The notes: generated by a model from the letters alone, not told the origin. 13,974 bases of DNA from JAAYDS01 sp039680625 (GCA_039680625.1 JBDKSN010000139.1:1-13974), one strand, 5' to 3'. Counted from the first letter of the stretch, positions 6,634 through 13,928 are shown. Program-made: numbers and translations.

Positions 6634-6999
6634 TCATCGCGCCAGCTTGGTCTGGTCGCCACTGCCCCAGGGCAGCCCTACGGGGAAGCGTAGCGCATTC
6701 CGCGCCATCTTGGTGCGAAAGGCTTCACTCAGATCGATGTCGGCGGCGTTGGCAAACTGCAGCAGGTAGATGAGCACGTCGGCCACCTCGGCCGCCACTT
6801 CAGCGCGATGGCCTTCATCCGCCATCAGGTTGCGCGACTCGTCGCGATCGAGCCACTGAAAGTGTTCGAGTAGCTCGGCAGTCTCGATCGCCACCGACAC
6901 GGCCAGGCTCTTCAGGTCGTGATTCCGTGACCAGTCCCGCTCAGCCACAAAGTCGGCGATCGCGCGTTTGAGATCAGCAACGGTCGTAGTGTCATCCAT
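6634..6999 (-). CDS. MazG-like nucleotide pyrophosphohydrolase
   Basis: The 121-aa protein belongs to the all-alpha NTP pyrophosphatase superfamily, closest in pattern to the short dCTPase/RS21-C6 group. These enzymes hydrolyse (d)NTPs to (d)NMP and pyrophosphate, cleaning the nucleotide pool. The Mg-binding signature is present as Glu39 and Glu42 (in IETAELLEHFQW) and Glu71 and Asp74 (in AEVADVLIYLL). The C-terminal NALRFPVGLPWG corresponds to the usual N..KYPV segment. ATG 6999 is preceded by GAGG at 7 nt. It lies 20 nt after the stop of the PK_C-domain gene and is probably in the same operon. Which nucleotide it prefers cannot be told. Confidence 0.85.
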   Translation of the reverse strand: MDDTTTVADLKRAIADFVAERDWSRNHDLKSLAVSVAIETAELLEHFQWLDRDESRNLMADEGHRAEVAAEVADVLIYLLQFANAADIDLSEAFRTKMARNALRFPVGLPWGSGDQTKLAR

Positions 7000-7019
7000 G
7001 GCAATGCCTCGAGATACGC

Positions 7020-7592
7020 TCAGGGGATCCGCGGCTTAGCCAGCACTTCGCGTACCTGGAACGAGAGGAAGGTGCGCGCAAAAGACGGCCAGCAGACGAT
7101 CGCCGTATCGGCGCCGTTGCTCGAACCGGCGATACCGATGACCTCGTGTTCCATGTCGACGAGGCCAGCTTCGGCAGCCATGAGGATGCTCTCTACAGCC
7201 ACCTTCATCCCCTGACTGAACGTGTAGAGCGTATCCCGTACGATCTCTTCGGGAGCGCGCCCGCCATACTTCTCACTCAGTGCCGAGCCGATGCCGTCGC
7301 CCAAGGCGCTCAAACCTGTGACGATGCGCACGCCCGCCGCCTCGACGCGAGCACGTTCGGCGGGTGTCATGCACCAACCGAGCGACGCATAGCCATGGCC
7401 GATCGACACGGCCGTTACCGTGATGCCTTTGGGGATAAAGCGCTCGGCCGCCTGTAGCGCCGTTCCGCCGTGGCTCGACGCCACGACCACTTGCCGGATG
7501 CCCAAAGCTAGAGCGCGCTCCAGAGCGATGTCTAGCGTAGCGGCCGTATTCTGCGGCCCACCCTCTTCAAAGTACAACGTTTCCAGTCTCAT
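7020..7592 (-). CDS. Pyruvate kinase C-terminal-domain protein (COG1751 type)
   Basis: This 190-aa protein consists only of a domain like the C-terminal allosteric domain of pyruvate kinase, as in the uncharacterised COG1751 proteins of archaea and bacteria. Seen are LYFEEGGPQNTAATLDIAL (about residues 6-24), IRQVVVASSHGGTALQAAERF (32-52), a VTAVSIGHGY strand (59-68) and the C-terminal GIAGSSNGADTAIV (153-166), which resembles the nucleotide or ligand pocket of that domain. The TIM-barrel catalytic part of pyruvate kinase is absent, so it is not a pyruvate kinase. Its function is unknown. ATG 7592 has GAGGAGG about 5 nt upstream, so I prefer it over an in-frame start at 7616 that would overlap the previous gene. 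It starts 16 nt after the GNAT gene stop and runs into the MazG-like gene. Confidence 0.78.
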   Translation of the reverse strand: MRLETLYFEEGGPQNTAATLDIALERALALGIRQVVVASSHGGTALQAAERFIPKGITVTAVSIGHGYASLGWCMTPAERARVEAAGVRIVTGLSALGDGIGSALSEKYGGRAPEEIVRDTLYTFSQGMKVAVESILMAAEAGLVDMEHEVIGIAGSSNGADTAIVCWPSFARTFLSFQVREVLAKPRIP

Positions 7593-7608
7593 GATGTCCT
7601 CCTCGACG

Positions 7609-8604
7609 TCACACACCGATCACGGATTCGGGCAAAGCATACCACGGGGTCAGCTCTTCGCCCAGCAGCCGCTCGCCCTCGGGAGCGAGGGGTGCCAGCA
7701 TGGCCGCCTCGCGGCCGATCTCGACACAGCCGGCGGCCACAGCCACGGCCTGCAGTCCCGCATCTCTCACTGGCGCCAGCAGGCGTGCCTCAGCACGGAG
7801 AGCGCCTCTGAGCAGAGCCAAGGCCTGCGCCGCGCCCGCTGAGCCGGGCAACCAGGCGAGGTCAGTGAGGACAAGCGACTCTGCAGCGCTACCGATCACA
7901 CGGGCACGACAGTAGTTGACCGCTGCGACGATCGGCCCTTCGCGCGGGGAAAACCATGTCTCCGAGGGCAGCTCGAGCGGCCGCTGCTCACGACGCCACC
8001 GCCAGAGAGGCTCGTCTAGCGGAACATAGCCATTATGGCCGCCATAGACGTGATTCCAAAAGGCAATCAGGTTGGCCGTGTCGGCTGGAGTGGCCAGGCG
8101 AGCCTCCTCAGACCCCGTCGAGGCTTGGCCTCGCGCCAACACGCGAATCTGCTCGGCGATGGAAAAGCCGAGCGACTCGTAGAAATGACACGGCGCCGAT
8201 GCGGGCACGGTGAAGAGGAGCGCCACCACAGCACCGGCGGCTCGTGAGGCCTCTAGCGCGGCTGCCAGCGTACGCCGCGCCAACCCAAGTCGGCGGTACG
8301 CCGGATCGGTCATCACCGTGTCCACCAGCGCCACAGGGACGAGCGCACCTGCCATCTGCACGCGCTCCAGCGTGATATAGACGCTGCTCACCAGCACACC
8401 CTCGGCATTGACAGCACCCATCGACAGGTCGCGGCGCATCCGTGGCCGTTCCAGATACCAGTTGATCTTGCCCGCGGTGGGCAGCGTGACGCCCGCATAG
8501 CCGGCAAAAGCCGCGCTGGCCAGGCGTAGCGCTTGCGAAGGCAAATCGGCCACCTGGCTATGCGCTACGATCGCGCAAGAGGTAGCCGCCCCATCTCTAG
8601 ACAT
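7609..8604 (-). CDS. GNAT family N-acetyltransferase, Eis-like
   Basis: The 331-aa protein has a full GNAT domain in its N-terminal half: strand VALVDTVMTDPAYR followed by the acetyl-CoA pyrophosphate loop RRLGLA (104-109), the next strand VVALLFTV (126-133) and FYESLGF (141-147), the usual C-terminal motif. The second half (about 165-331) looks like a second, degenerate acetyltransferase-like domain, a layout known from Eis-type enzymes that acetylate amines, including aminoglycosides and lysines. The substrate is not predictable. The ATG lies within the last codons of the upstream propeller gene (8-nt overlap, 8597-8604) and has no clear Shine-Dalgarno, which points to translational coupling. 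It is the second gene of the minus-strand operon. Confidence 0.8.
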   Translation of the reverse strand: MSRDGAATSCAIVAHSQVADLPSQALRLASAAFAGYAGVTLPTAGKINWYLERPRMRRDLSMGAVNAEGVLVSSVYITLERVQMAGALVPVALVDTVMTDPAYRRLGLARRTLAAALEASRAAGAVVALLFTVPASAPCHFYESLGFSIAEQIRVLARGQASTGSEEARLATPADTANLIAFWNHVYGGHNGYVPLDEPLWRWRREQRPLELPSETWFSPREGPIVAAVNYCRARVIGSAAESLVLTDLAWLPGSAGAAQALALLRGALRAEARLLAPVRDAGLQAVAVAAGCVEIGREAAMLAPLAPEGERLLGEELTPWYALPESVIGV

Positions 8605-9544
8605 AGGCCGTCAGCAGCTGCAGAGGTTGCGGCGCGGTCCAATAAGCCTTCCACTGTCGCCCGGCAAAGCGCCCCTGATAGAGTTGGTTGCCCACGATGG
8701 CCCAGGCATCGCCGCGAGCATCGAACACGACATGCCCGGCATCGATATTGGCCGCCGTGGAACCGACGAAACCGTCGACGACTTGCCGCCAGTTGTAGCC
8801 GCCATCTTCACTGCGGTAGAGTTGCCCGTGCACATTATCGCCCTGCGGGCCGTCGCTCACGCTGGTAAGGATCACGTTGGGATCTTTCGGATGCACCGCA
8901 ATGGCGCGGCCATAGCGCCCGCCCAGACGATCGCCGCGATAGGCCCAACTGTCGCCACGGTCGCGGCTGATCCAAACGCCGTTGCTGGTCGTCGCATAGA
9001 GGCCCTTGACTCCTCCGGCGCTGACGGCGATCGCATGCACATCGTTGGGCAGCGTGGGCGCCACTGGCTCCCACACGACGCCGCCATCGGCCGAGCGCAT
9101 GATGCCGCCTACATGGATGTCGGCATACACCCAGCCGTCGCCCGTAACCGCCAGCGAGCGCACCGCGGCTGGCCCGCCCCAAGGCGTGCGCCAGCCATCG
9201 TTCCCTGGAAGTCGGTCGAACGACATGCTGGCATGAGCCTTGCTGCCCCCCAGTTGCAGGCGATAGACCCTCGCCGGCTCTGTGCCGAGCACCAGGGTTA
9301 GCGGCTGCTCACTCAAGATGGCCAATGCAGTGATGACTTCGGGGATCCCCGTCGGGAGGCGCAGCGGCGCCTCGCCCGCGTCGATCAATAGCTCGTTATT
9401 AGGCAGCAAATAGATGCGATATCGACGGCCCTCCACAGCAGCGAGCAACGTCTCGCCCGTGAGCACAGGCCTGGGCAGCGTCGGAGGCGGCCCCTGCGGG
9501 TTCAGCGGCAGGTGATAGGCCGTATCCCGAGCGATCATCAACAT
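8597..9544 (-). CDS. Asp-box (BNR) beta-propeller protein
   Basis: This 315-aa protein is a probable beta-propeller with three clear Asp-box motifs (S-x-D-x-G-x-x-W): RSADGGVVW near residue 150, SRDRGDSW near 193 and SEDGGYNW near 245. Asp boxes occur in sialidases, YCF48-like and sortilin-like propellers. The arginine triad and catalytic residues of a sialidase are not apparent, so I would not call it an enzyme. There is no signal peptide, so a cytosolic location is likely. I chose ATG 9544 because AAGGGGAG stands 8 nt upstream; a GTG at 9553 would have that sequence directly against it. It is the first gene behind the promoter at 9612-9584, and its stop overlaps the GNAT start by 8 nt. Confidence 0.68.
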   Translation of the reverse strand: MLMIARDTAYHLPLNPQGPPPTLPRPVLTGETLLAAVEGRRYRIYLLPNNELLIDAGEAPLRLPTGIPEVITALAILSEQPLTLVLGTEPARVYRLQLGGSKAHASMSFDRLPGNDGWRTPWGGPAAVRSLAVTGDGWVYADIHVGGIMRSADGGVVWEPVAPTLPNDVHAIAVSAGGVKGLYATTSNGVWISRDRGDSWAYRGDRLGGRYGRAIAVHPKDPNVILTSVSDGPQGDNVHGQLYRSEDGGYNWRQVVDGFVGSTAANIDAGHVVFDARGDAWAIVGNQLYQGRFAGRQWKAYWTAPQPLQLLTAYV

Positions 9545-9583
9545 CGGGCGCACTCCCCTTCCATGTGGCAGTCGGTGAGGCCG

Positions 9584-9612
9584 ATTCTAGGTATGCACCC
9601 AGTGACTGTCAA
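9584..9612 (-). promoter_or_regulatory. Sigma70-type promoter for the minus-strand operon
   Basis: On the minus strand TTGACA (9612-9607, 6/6) and TAGAAT (9589-9584, 5/6) are separated by exactly 17 bp. The predicted start is near 9577, leaving a leader of about 33 nt before ATG 9544. It should drive the propeller, GNAT, PK_C-domain and MazG-like genes, and perhaps the Reg_prop lipoprotein. Confidence 0.72.
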
Positions 9613-9703
9613 AGCTCATATGCACGGGGGGTAGCGCGCAGCTGCAGATCATACTATCCTGACCAGGCCATGGCAGGGTGCGCAGCATGGAGGGGTGGCC
9701 AAG

Positions 9704-10495
9704 ATGCCCGACATTCAGAACGGTGCGATATCGATCCACTATCAAGTTGTTGGCGTCGGTGCCCCCCTGCTCTGCCTGCACGGCATGTGGGGCAGCCACG
9801 AGGTCTTTGAAGAAGGGGGCTGGGTGGCCGCACTCGCTGGCGACCATCGCCTGCTCCTGCCCGACCTGCGCGGCAATGGCGCCAGCGACAAGCCTCACGA
9901 CGCCTCTGCGTATGAGCGCGAGCAGCTAGTGAGCGATGTGCTCACCATCCTCGATGCCGAAGGCATCGCGTCGACGGCGCTGTTCGGCTATTCGATGGGC
10001 GGGTGGATCGCCTATGCCGTGGCCCAGGCCGCCCCCGAGCGAGTGCGCGCGCTCATCGTCGGCGGCGCTGGCCTCGACCCACACCAGACGCATGGTGCCT
10101 CGGCTATGCGCTTTGGACTGCGCCTCCTCGATCAGGACTTGCCGACGATGATCCGCGCCATGACCCTGCCCAATTTGCCCGAGAGTACCCGCCAACGCCT
10201 CTTGCGGAGCGACGAACAAGCCCTTCGCGCCTTGATGACCGCCTGGATCATGGGCCAGAAGGGCGAGGTCGAGGCTCTCAGTCAGTTCGATCGGCCCGCA
10301 TTGATCTTTGCCGGCGACCGCGACCCCAACGAATCTGCGGCTCGTGCCTGTGCGGCTGCCCTCCCTCAGGGGCGTTTTGCCCTGCTGCCCGGACACACCC
10401 ACGATAGTGCCCTGCTGAGCGCGCCCGATGCGATCGCCATCGTTCGCGCCTTCTTGGACGAGATCGAAACAGGGGGGCACGCACCCTTCAGCTAA
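9704..10495 (+). CDS. Alpha/beta-fold hydrolase
   Basis: This 263-aa protein has all the landmarks of a serine alpha/beta hydrolase: the oxyanion-hole segment LCLHGMWG (about residues 23-30), PDLRGNGASDKP (53-64), the nucleophile elbow GYSMGG with Ser97, the acid in GDRD (Asp205 or Asp207) and His231 in GHTHD. Size and motifs are like haloperoxidase, esterase or lactonase-type members, and the substrate cannot be told from sequence. ATG 9704 is preferred because AGGGG at 9691-9695 is 8 nt upstream; a GTG at 9695 overlaps that ribosome-binding site. TACTAT at 9652-9657 might be a -10, but I see no matching -35. It is divergent from the minus-strand operon and upstream of infC, which has its own promoter. 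No signal peptide is visible. Confidence 0.85.
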   Translation: MPDIQNGAISIHYQVVGVGAPLLCLHGMWGSHEVFEEGGWVAALAGDHRLLLPDLRGNGASDKPHDASAYEREQLVSDVLTILDAEGIASTALFGYSMGGWIAYAVAQAAPERVRALIVGGAGLDPHQTHGASAMRFGLRLLDQDLPTMIRAMTLPNLPESTRQRLLRSDEQALRALMTAWIMGQKGEVEALSQFDRPALIFAGDRDPNESAARACAAALPQGRFALLPGHTHDSALLSAPDAIAIVRAFLDEIETGGHAPFS

Positions 10496-10544
10496 ACGCC
10501 GCCCTCTACCGTGCAGGGAAGCGTCGGCGAGCGACCTCGTTGGT

Positions 10545-10573
10545 TTGACCATACTTAACGGCCATGTTATACT
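10545..10573 (+). promoter_or_regulatory. Sigma70-type promoter for infC-rpmI-rplT
   Basis: TTGACC (10545-10550, 5/6) and TATACT (10568-10573, 5/6) are separated by 17 bp. Transcription should begin near 10580, giving a leader of about 60 nt before the infC start at 10640. Confidence 0.78.
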
Positions 10574-10578
10574 AGAGC

Positions 10579-10638
10579 GTACCAGAGTTTCAGGGCATAT
10601 CGGCGCGTCAATGCACCGCAATTCACACGAGGTGGTAC
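10579..10638 (+). promoter_or_regulatory. infC leader with complementary ends beside the ribosome-binding site
   Basis: GTACCA at the predicted 5' end of the message (10579-10584) is the reverse complement of TGGTAC (10633-10638), which lies between the Shine-Dalgarno GAGG (10629-10632) and the start codon. Folding would pair the spacer and could hinder ribosome entry. A 6-bp match is short and I cannot compute its stability, so this is a suggestion only. Confidence 0.3.
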
Positions 10639-10639
10639 C

Positions 10640-11179
10640 ATCAGCAGCAACAGAGAGCACCGCATCAACCGTGACATCCGCGTCCGTGAGGTGCGCTTGA
10701 TCGACGAGCAGGGTAAGCAGATGGGCATCTACCCTACTCGTGAGGCGCTGCGTGTAGCCGAGGAGCGCGGCCTGGACTTGGTGGAGATTGCGCCTCAGGC
10801 CAACCCCCCAGTCTGCCGCTTGCTCGACTATGGCAAGTTCATGTACGAACTGCATCGCCGCGAGCGCGATGCGCGCAAAGCGCAGAAACAGATCGAGATC
10901 AAAGAGATCCAGATCAGGCCCAAGACGGCGGATCACGATATTGAGGTCAAGCTCAATGCAGCGCGCCGGTTCCTGGCTGAGGGAGCCAAGGTGCGTATCC
11001 GGGTGCGCTTTCGTGGTCGCGAGCACACTCATCCCGAGCTGGGCGATGAGCTCATGCAACGGGTGATCGCTGACATGAGCGATGTTGCTGTGGTCGAAAG
11101 CCCACCCAAGATGGAAGGCTCTGCGTTGATCATGCTGCTCTCTCCTTTGAAAAAGACCGAGCCAGCCAAGACGGAATAG
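10640..11179 (+). CDS. infC: Translation initiation factor IF-3, with AUC start codon
   Basis: The 179-aa protein is IF-3, which binds the 30S subunit, keeps it apart from 50S and proofreads the initiator tRNA and start codon. The N-domain begins with REHRINRDIRVREVRLID and contains GLDLVEIAPQANPPVCRLLDYGKF; a basic linker (ELHRRERDARKAQKQ) leads to the C-domain with IKEIQIRP, HDIEVKLNAARRFL and KVRIRVRFRGRE. No ATG, GTG, TTG or CTG occurs in this frame between the predicted transcript start (about 10580) and the conserved N-terminus. GAGG at 10629-10632 stands 7 nt before ATC at 10640, so ATC is the probable start. A GTG at 10691 would delete conserved residues and has no ribosome-binding site. 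Escherichia coli infC likewise uses a rare start (AUU), by which IF-3 represses its own synthesis. It is first in an operon with rpmI and rplT. Confidence 0.92.
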   Translation: MSSNREHRINRDIRVREVRLIDEQGKQMGIYPTREALRVAEERGLDLVEIAPQANPPVCRLLDYGKFMYELHRRERDARKAQKQIEIKEIQIRPKTADHDIEVKLNAARRFLAEGAKVRIRVRFRGREHTHPELGDELMQRVIADMSDVAVVESPPKMEGSALIMLLSPLKKTEPAKTE

Positions 11180-11231
11180 GTCCGCCTGTTTTCCTGGCTC
11201 GTGCTTTGAGTTTGTCGGAGGAAAAACACAA

Positions 11232-11447
11232 GTGCCTAAGCTCAAGACTTACAAGGCCGCCGCTAAGCGATTCAAGCTAACCGGCTCGGGGAAACTGATG
11301 CGCTCTCAGGCAGAAAAGCGCCATCTGCGGCGGCGTCGCGCCAAGCGGGTCAAGCGTAGCCAGTGGATGATGACCGAGGTCCAGGGCCGCGGCGAGATCA
11401 AACGCGTCAGCCGCCTGGTACCCTACATCAACAAATTCAAGGGCTAG
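11232..11447 (+). CDS. rpmI: Ribosomal protein bL35
   Basis: This 71-aa, strongly basic protein begins PKLKTYKAAAKRFKLTGSGK, the hallmark of bL35 of the large ribosomal subunit, and continues with an Arg/Lys-rich stretch (RHLRRRRAKRVKRS) and a C-terminal YINKFKG. It is a few residues longer than the usual 64-66. The start is GTG with GGAGG (11217-11221) 10 nt upstream. It lies 52 nt after infC and 39 nt before rplT, the common bacterial order. Confidence 0.95.
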   Translation: MPKLKTYKAAAKRFKLTGSGKLMRSQAEKRHLRRRRAKRVKRSQWMMTEVQGRGEIKRVSRLVPYINKFKG

Positions 11448-11486
11448 GCGCGGCCAGCCCGCGATTCACTGGAAAGGAGCGCTACC

Positions 11487-11846
11487 GTGCCTAGAGTCAA
11501 AAGGGGCGTCGCTGCCCATAGCAAACACGTCAAGGTCCTAGGGATCACCAAAGGCCAACGCATGACCAAGAACCGCCTCTTTCGGCGGGCGAACGAGGCC
11601 ATGCTCAAATCGTTGGCCTACTCGACACGCGATCGTCGCGCCCGCAAGCGCGATATGCGCCGCTTGTGGATTGCGCGCATCAACGCCGCTGCGCGAGCCA
11701 ACGGCATCAGCTATAGCCGCCTCATCAACGGCTTGAATGTCGCCCAGGTGCAGGTGAACCGCAAGATGTTGGCTGAGATGGCCGTGAACGATCCAGCATC
11801 GTTCGCCAAGCTCGTGGATGTGGCTCGCGGCGCCCTCGCCGCCTAG
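11487..11846 (+). CDS. rplT: Ribosomal protein bL20
   Basis: The 119-aa basic protein is bL20, which binds 23S rRNA early in 50S assembly and in several bacteria represses this operon. Seen are PRVKRGVAAHSKHVKVLG at the N-terminus, a central YSTRDRRARKRDMRRLWIARINAAAR (about residues 45-70) and NGISYSRLINGL followed by LAEMAVNDPASFAKLVD at the C-terminus. The length is normal. The start is GTG with AAAGGAG upstream. It is the last gene of the operon and is followed by a strong terminator. Confidence 0.96.
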   Translation: MPRVKRGVAAHSKHVKVLGITKGQRMTKNRLFRRANEAMLKSLAYSTRDRRARKRDMRRLWIARINAAARANGISYSRLINGLNVAQVQVNRKMLAEMAVNDPASFAKLVDVARGALAA

Positions 11847-11869
11847 CCTGGTCTGGCGATAGCCAAGAT

Positions 11870-11895
11870 AACGCCCCCGATCCCTCGGGGGCGTT
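11870..11895. terminator. Bidirectional intrinsic terminator after rplT
   Basis: An 11-bp perfect stem (11870-11880 with 11885-11895) encloses a TCCC loop and is followed by TGTCCTGTTT. It lies 23 nt past rplT and 18 nt past the end of the converging GH2 gene, so it can stop both transcripts. Confidence 0.9.
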
Positions 11896-11913
11896 TGTCC
11901 TGTTTGCTAACCA

Positions 11914-13731
11914 CTAGCCCTGGTCGGCTAGTTCGATAGCCGCCGGTTGCTGCTGCACCCGACGGAGCCGCTCGAGATCCAGTTTTGGCGTTCGGTCGAA
12001 ATAGAGCACGCCGTTCTGCTCTTGATCGATGTCCGTCAGCTGCGTATAGCAATAGCCGAACATGTTGGGATCACCCAGCAGCACGTTGCACAGGCCCTCG
12101 AACCGCGCGTACACCTCTTCGACGGTACGACAGCGCTCGCCATAGCCCCACGAGTCGCGACCGTGTTCCGCCTGAGGATTCCACCAAATCCCGCCGAACT
12201 CGCTGACAAAGAAGGGCTGGCCAGCGTAGGGGATCGACCAGGGACGCGGCGTCTCCCAGCGACCTCGCGGCGGGCGGCCGTTCATGAATGGCTTGCCCTC
12301 TGCCAAGCCAGCGTGGTTTGCGGCAAACCGCGCCGGATCCTGCTCATAGTCGTGGCAATCATACACATCGGCGCCATAGACGCGGTGTGAATAGCCCGAG
12401 GCGTCGAGCACCGGCCGGGTCAGGTCCATCGCCTTGGTCGCCAGGTACATGCCCAGCGTGACCTCGTCGAGCCGGCTCAGACGGTCGGTCAGCGGCTGCC
12501 AAGTCTCATTCAGCGGGCACCAGCCCACGATACTGGGGTGTGAATAGTCGCGCGCCAGCGCCTCGAGCCATTGGGTGATATAGCTGGGCGTAGGCTGTTG
12601 GTGATCGTGCTCTGGGCCGAACCCACCGCAACCCCAATCACCGAACTCGCCCCAGACCATATAGCCCAACTGGTCGGCCCAGTACAGAAAGCGCTCTTCG
12701 AACACCTTCTGATGGAGGCGTGCACCGTTGAAACCCGCGGCCATGCTCAGCTCGATGTCTCGCCTGAGAGCCTCGTCATTGGGCGCAGTCATGATGCTCT
12801 CGGGGTAATAGCCCTGATCGAGCACGAGCCGTTGAAACACCGCCTTGCCATTGATCTTGATCGTCTTGCCGTCGATAGCTACCGAGCGCAATCCAGCATA
12901 GCTGGTAGCCTCATCGACGACATTGCCCTGACCATCGAGCAGGGAGAGCTCGAGACCATACAGATAGGGTTTGCCCGGCTCCCACAAGACACGCTGGGCC
13001 TCGGGCACGAGCAGCTCGACAACGGCCGCCATGTCGCGCCCCAACGGACACGTCGCCCGCGAAACTACCGCACCTTGGGCGTCTGTCAGCACGGCGCGCA
13101 GATGCATGCCCTTGCGCGGCCGGACGAGAGGCACCTCCACGATAAAGCAGCCGCGCCCCAGATGTGGCGTGATCCGTGGCCGCTCGATACGGCTGGCGGG
13201 CACTGGCTCCATCCACACTGACTGCCAGATGCCCGTGGTGCGCCCATAGAGCGCCCCCGAGCCAGCGAACTCGTGTGCCTGTTTGCCCCGCGGTTGTGGT
13301 ACGCCGTGGGGGTCGCGGGCACGCACTACGATGGTCGCCGTCTCACCGGGCGCCACCACGCCGCGCAGATCGCAGGTGAAGGGGGTAAAGCCACCGCGAT
13401 GGCGGAACACCTCGACACCATTGACCCACACCGTCGCGTCATAGTCCACCGCCTGAAAGTGCAACAGCACTTCTCGCCCGGCCCACTCGGCAGGAATGGT
13501 CACCTCCCGACGATACCAGACCGCATCCATATAGTCCTTGCATGCGACCCCTGAGAGTTGACTCTCGGGGCAGAAGGGCACCTGGATAGCGCCGGCCAAC
13601 CGACGGGCGAGGAGGCCGCGCTCCAAGCCGCTGTCGCTCGCGTCGATCTCAAACTCCCACTCGCCGTTGAGGCATAGCCAATCTCGGCGGACGAATTGGG
13701 GCCGCGGATACTCTGGTCGGGGAATAGTCAT
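11914..13731 (-). CDS. Glycoside hydrolase family 2 (beta-galactosidase/beta-glucuronidase-like)
   Basis: This 605-aa protein has the three core domains of GH2. A sugar-binding jelly roll comes first (about residues 15-175), with VWYRREVTIP, LLHFQAVDYDATVWVNG and GRTTGIWQSVWME. An immunoglobulin-like sandwich follows (about 180-285), then a TIM barrel (about 290-590). The acid/base is Glu409 in GWCPLNETW and the nucleophile is Glu511 in FFVSEFGG, both intact. The enzyme should cleave beta-linked galactosides, glucuronides, mannosides or similar; the specificity is not readable. It is much shorter than LacZ, with no C-terminal domains. There is no signal peptide, so it probably acts on imported oligosaccharides. 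I chose ATG 13731 because GGAGG stands 5 nt upstream; the frame extends 24 codons further, but without a better start. The IS end lies 119 bp upstream, and I see no convincing promoter in between. Confidence 0.87.
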   Translation of the reverse strand: MTIPRPEYPRPQFVRRDWLCLNGEWEFEIDASDSGLERGLLARRLAGAIQVPFCPESQLSGVACKDYMDAVWYRREVTIPAEWAGREVLLHFQAVDYDATVWVNGVEVFRHRGGFTPFTCDLRGVVAPGETATIVVRARDPHGVPQPRGKQAHEFAGSGALYGRTTGIWQSVWMEPVPASRIERPRITPHLGRGCFIVEVPLVRPRKGMHLRAVLTDAQGAVVSRATCPLGRDMAAVVELLVPEAQRVLWEPGKPYLYGLELSLLDGQGNVVDEATSYAGLRSVAIDGKTIKINGKAVFQRLVLDQGYYPESIMTAPNDEALRRDIELSMAAGFNGARLHQKVFEERFLYWADQLGYMVWGEFGDWGCGGFGPEHDHQQPTPSYITQWLEALARDYSHPSIVGWCPLNETWQPLTDRLSRLDEVTLGMYLATKAMDLTRPVLDASGYSHRVYGADVYDCHDYEQDPARFAANHAGLAEGKPFMNGRPPRGRWETPRPWSIPYAGQPFFVSEFGGIWWNPQAEHGRDSWGYGERCRTVEEVYARFEGLCNVLLGDPNMFGYCYTQLTDIDQEQNGVLYFDRTPKLDLERLRRVQQQPAAIELADQG

Positions 13732-13859
13732 GCCTTCCTCCCAAGCAGTGCTTGCTCCACACCCAGATAGGCCATAGGGCGTCTTGCCGAGCCCTTGTAA
13801 CACGCAAATCAGCGCCTCCCACCCGACCTTGCGCTTGCCTGCGTGCAGGGTGTGTCAAC

Positions 13860-13910
13860 TCAAATGAAAATGTTACCGAAGGGCGGCTGACGTTCAAATG
13901 AAAATGTTAC
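13860..13910 (-). repeat. Two 17-bp direct repeats in the right IS end
   Basis: The same 17-bp motif as at 65-81 and 99-115 occurs here on the minus strand at 13910-13894 and 13876-13860, with the same 34-bp period. Confidence 0.8.
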
Positions 13911-13928
13911 TGGGATAGCCTCCTCCTT

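Noticed and set aside
10611..10700. Small upstream frame (ATG 10611, 29 codons) overlapping the infC start
   Set aside because: There is no ribosome-binding site, no similarity, and a composition rich in Ser, Thr and Ala. It is probably a chance frame, although an overlapping leader peptide cannot be fully excluded.
9926..11245. Open frame of 439 codons on the minus strand across the hydrolase and infC
   Set aside because: It is antisense to two clear genes, covers the infC promoter, and has a low-complexity composition without motifs.
13732..13850. Promoter or extra gene between the GH2 start and the right IS end
   Set aside because: TTACAA and TATGGC at 18-bp spacing are a poor pair, and the open frame there has no better ribosome-binding site. 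I see no supported feature in this stretch.
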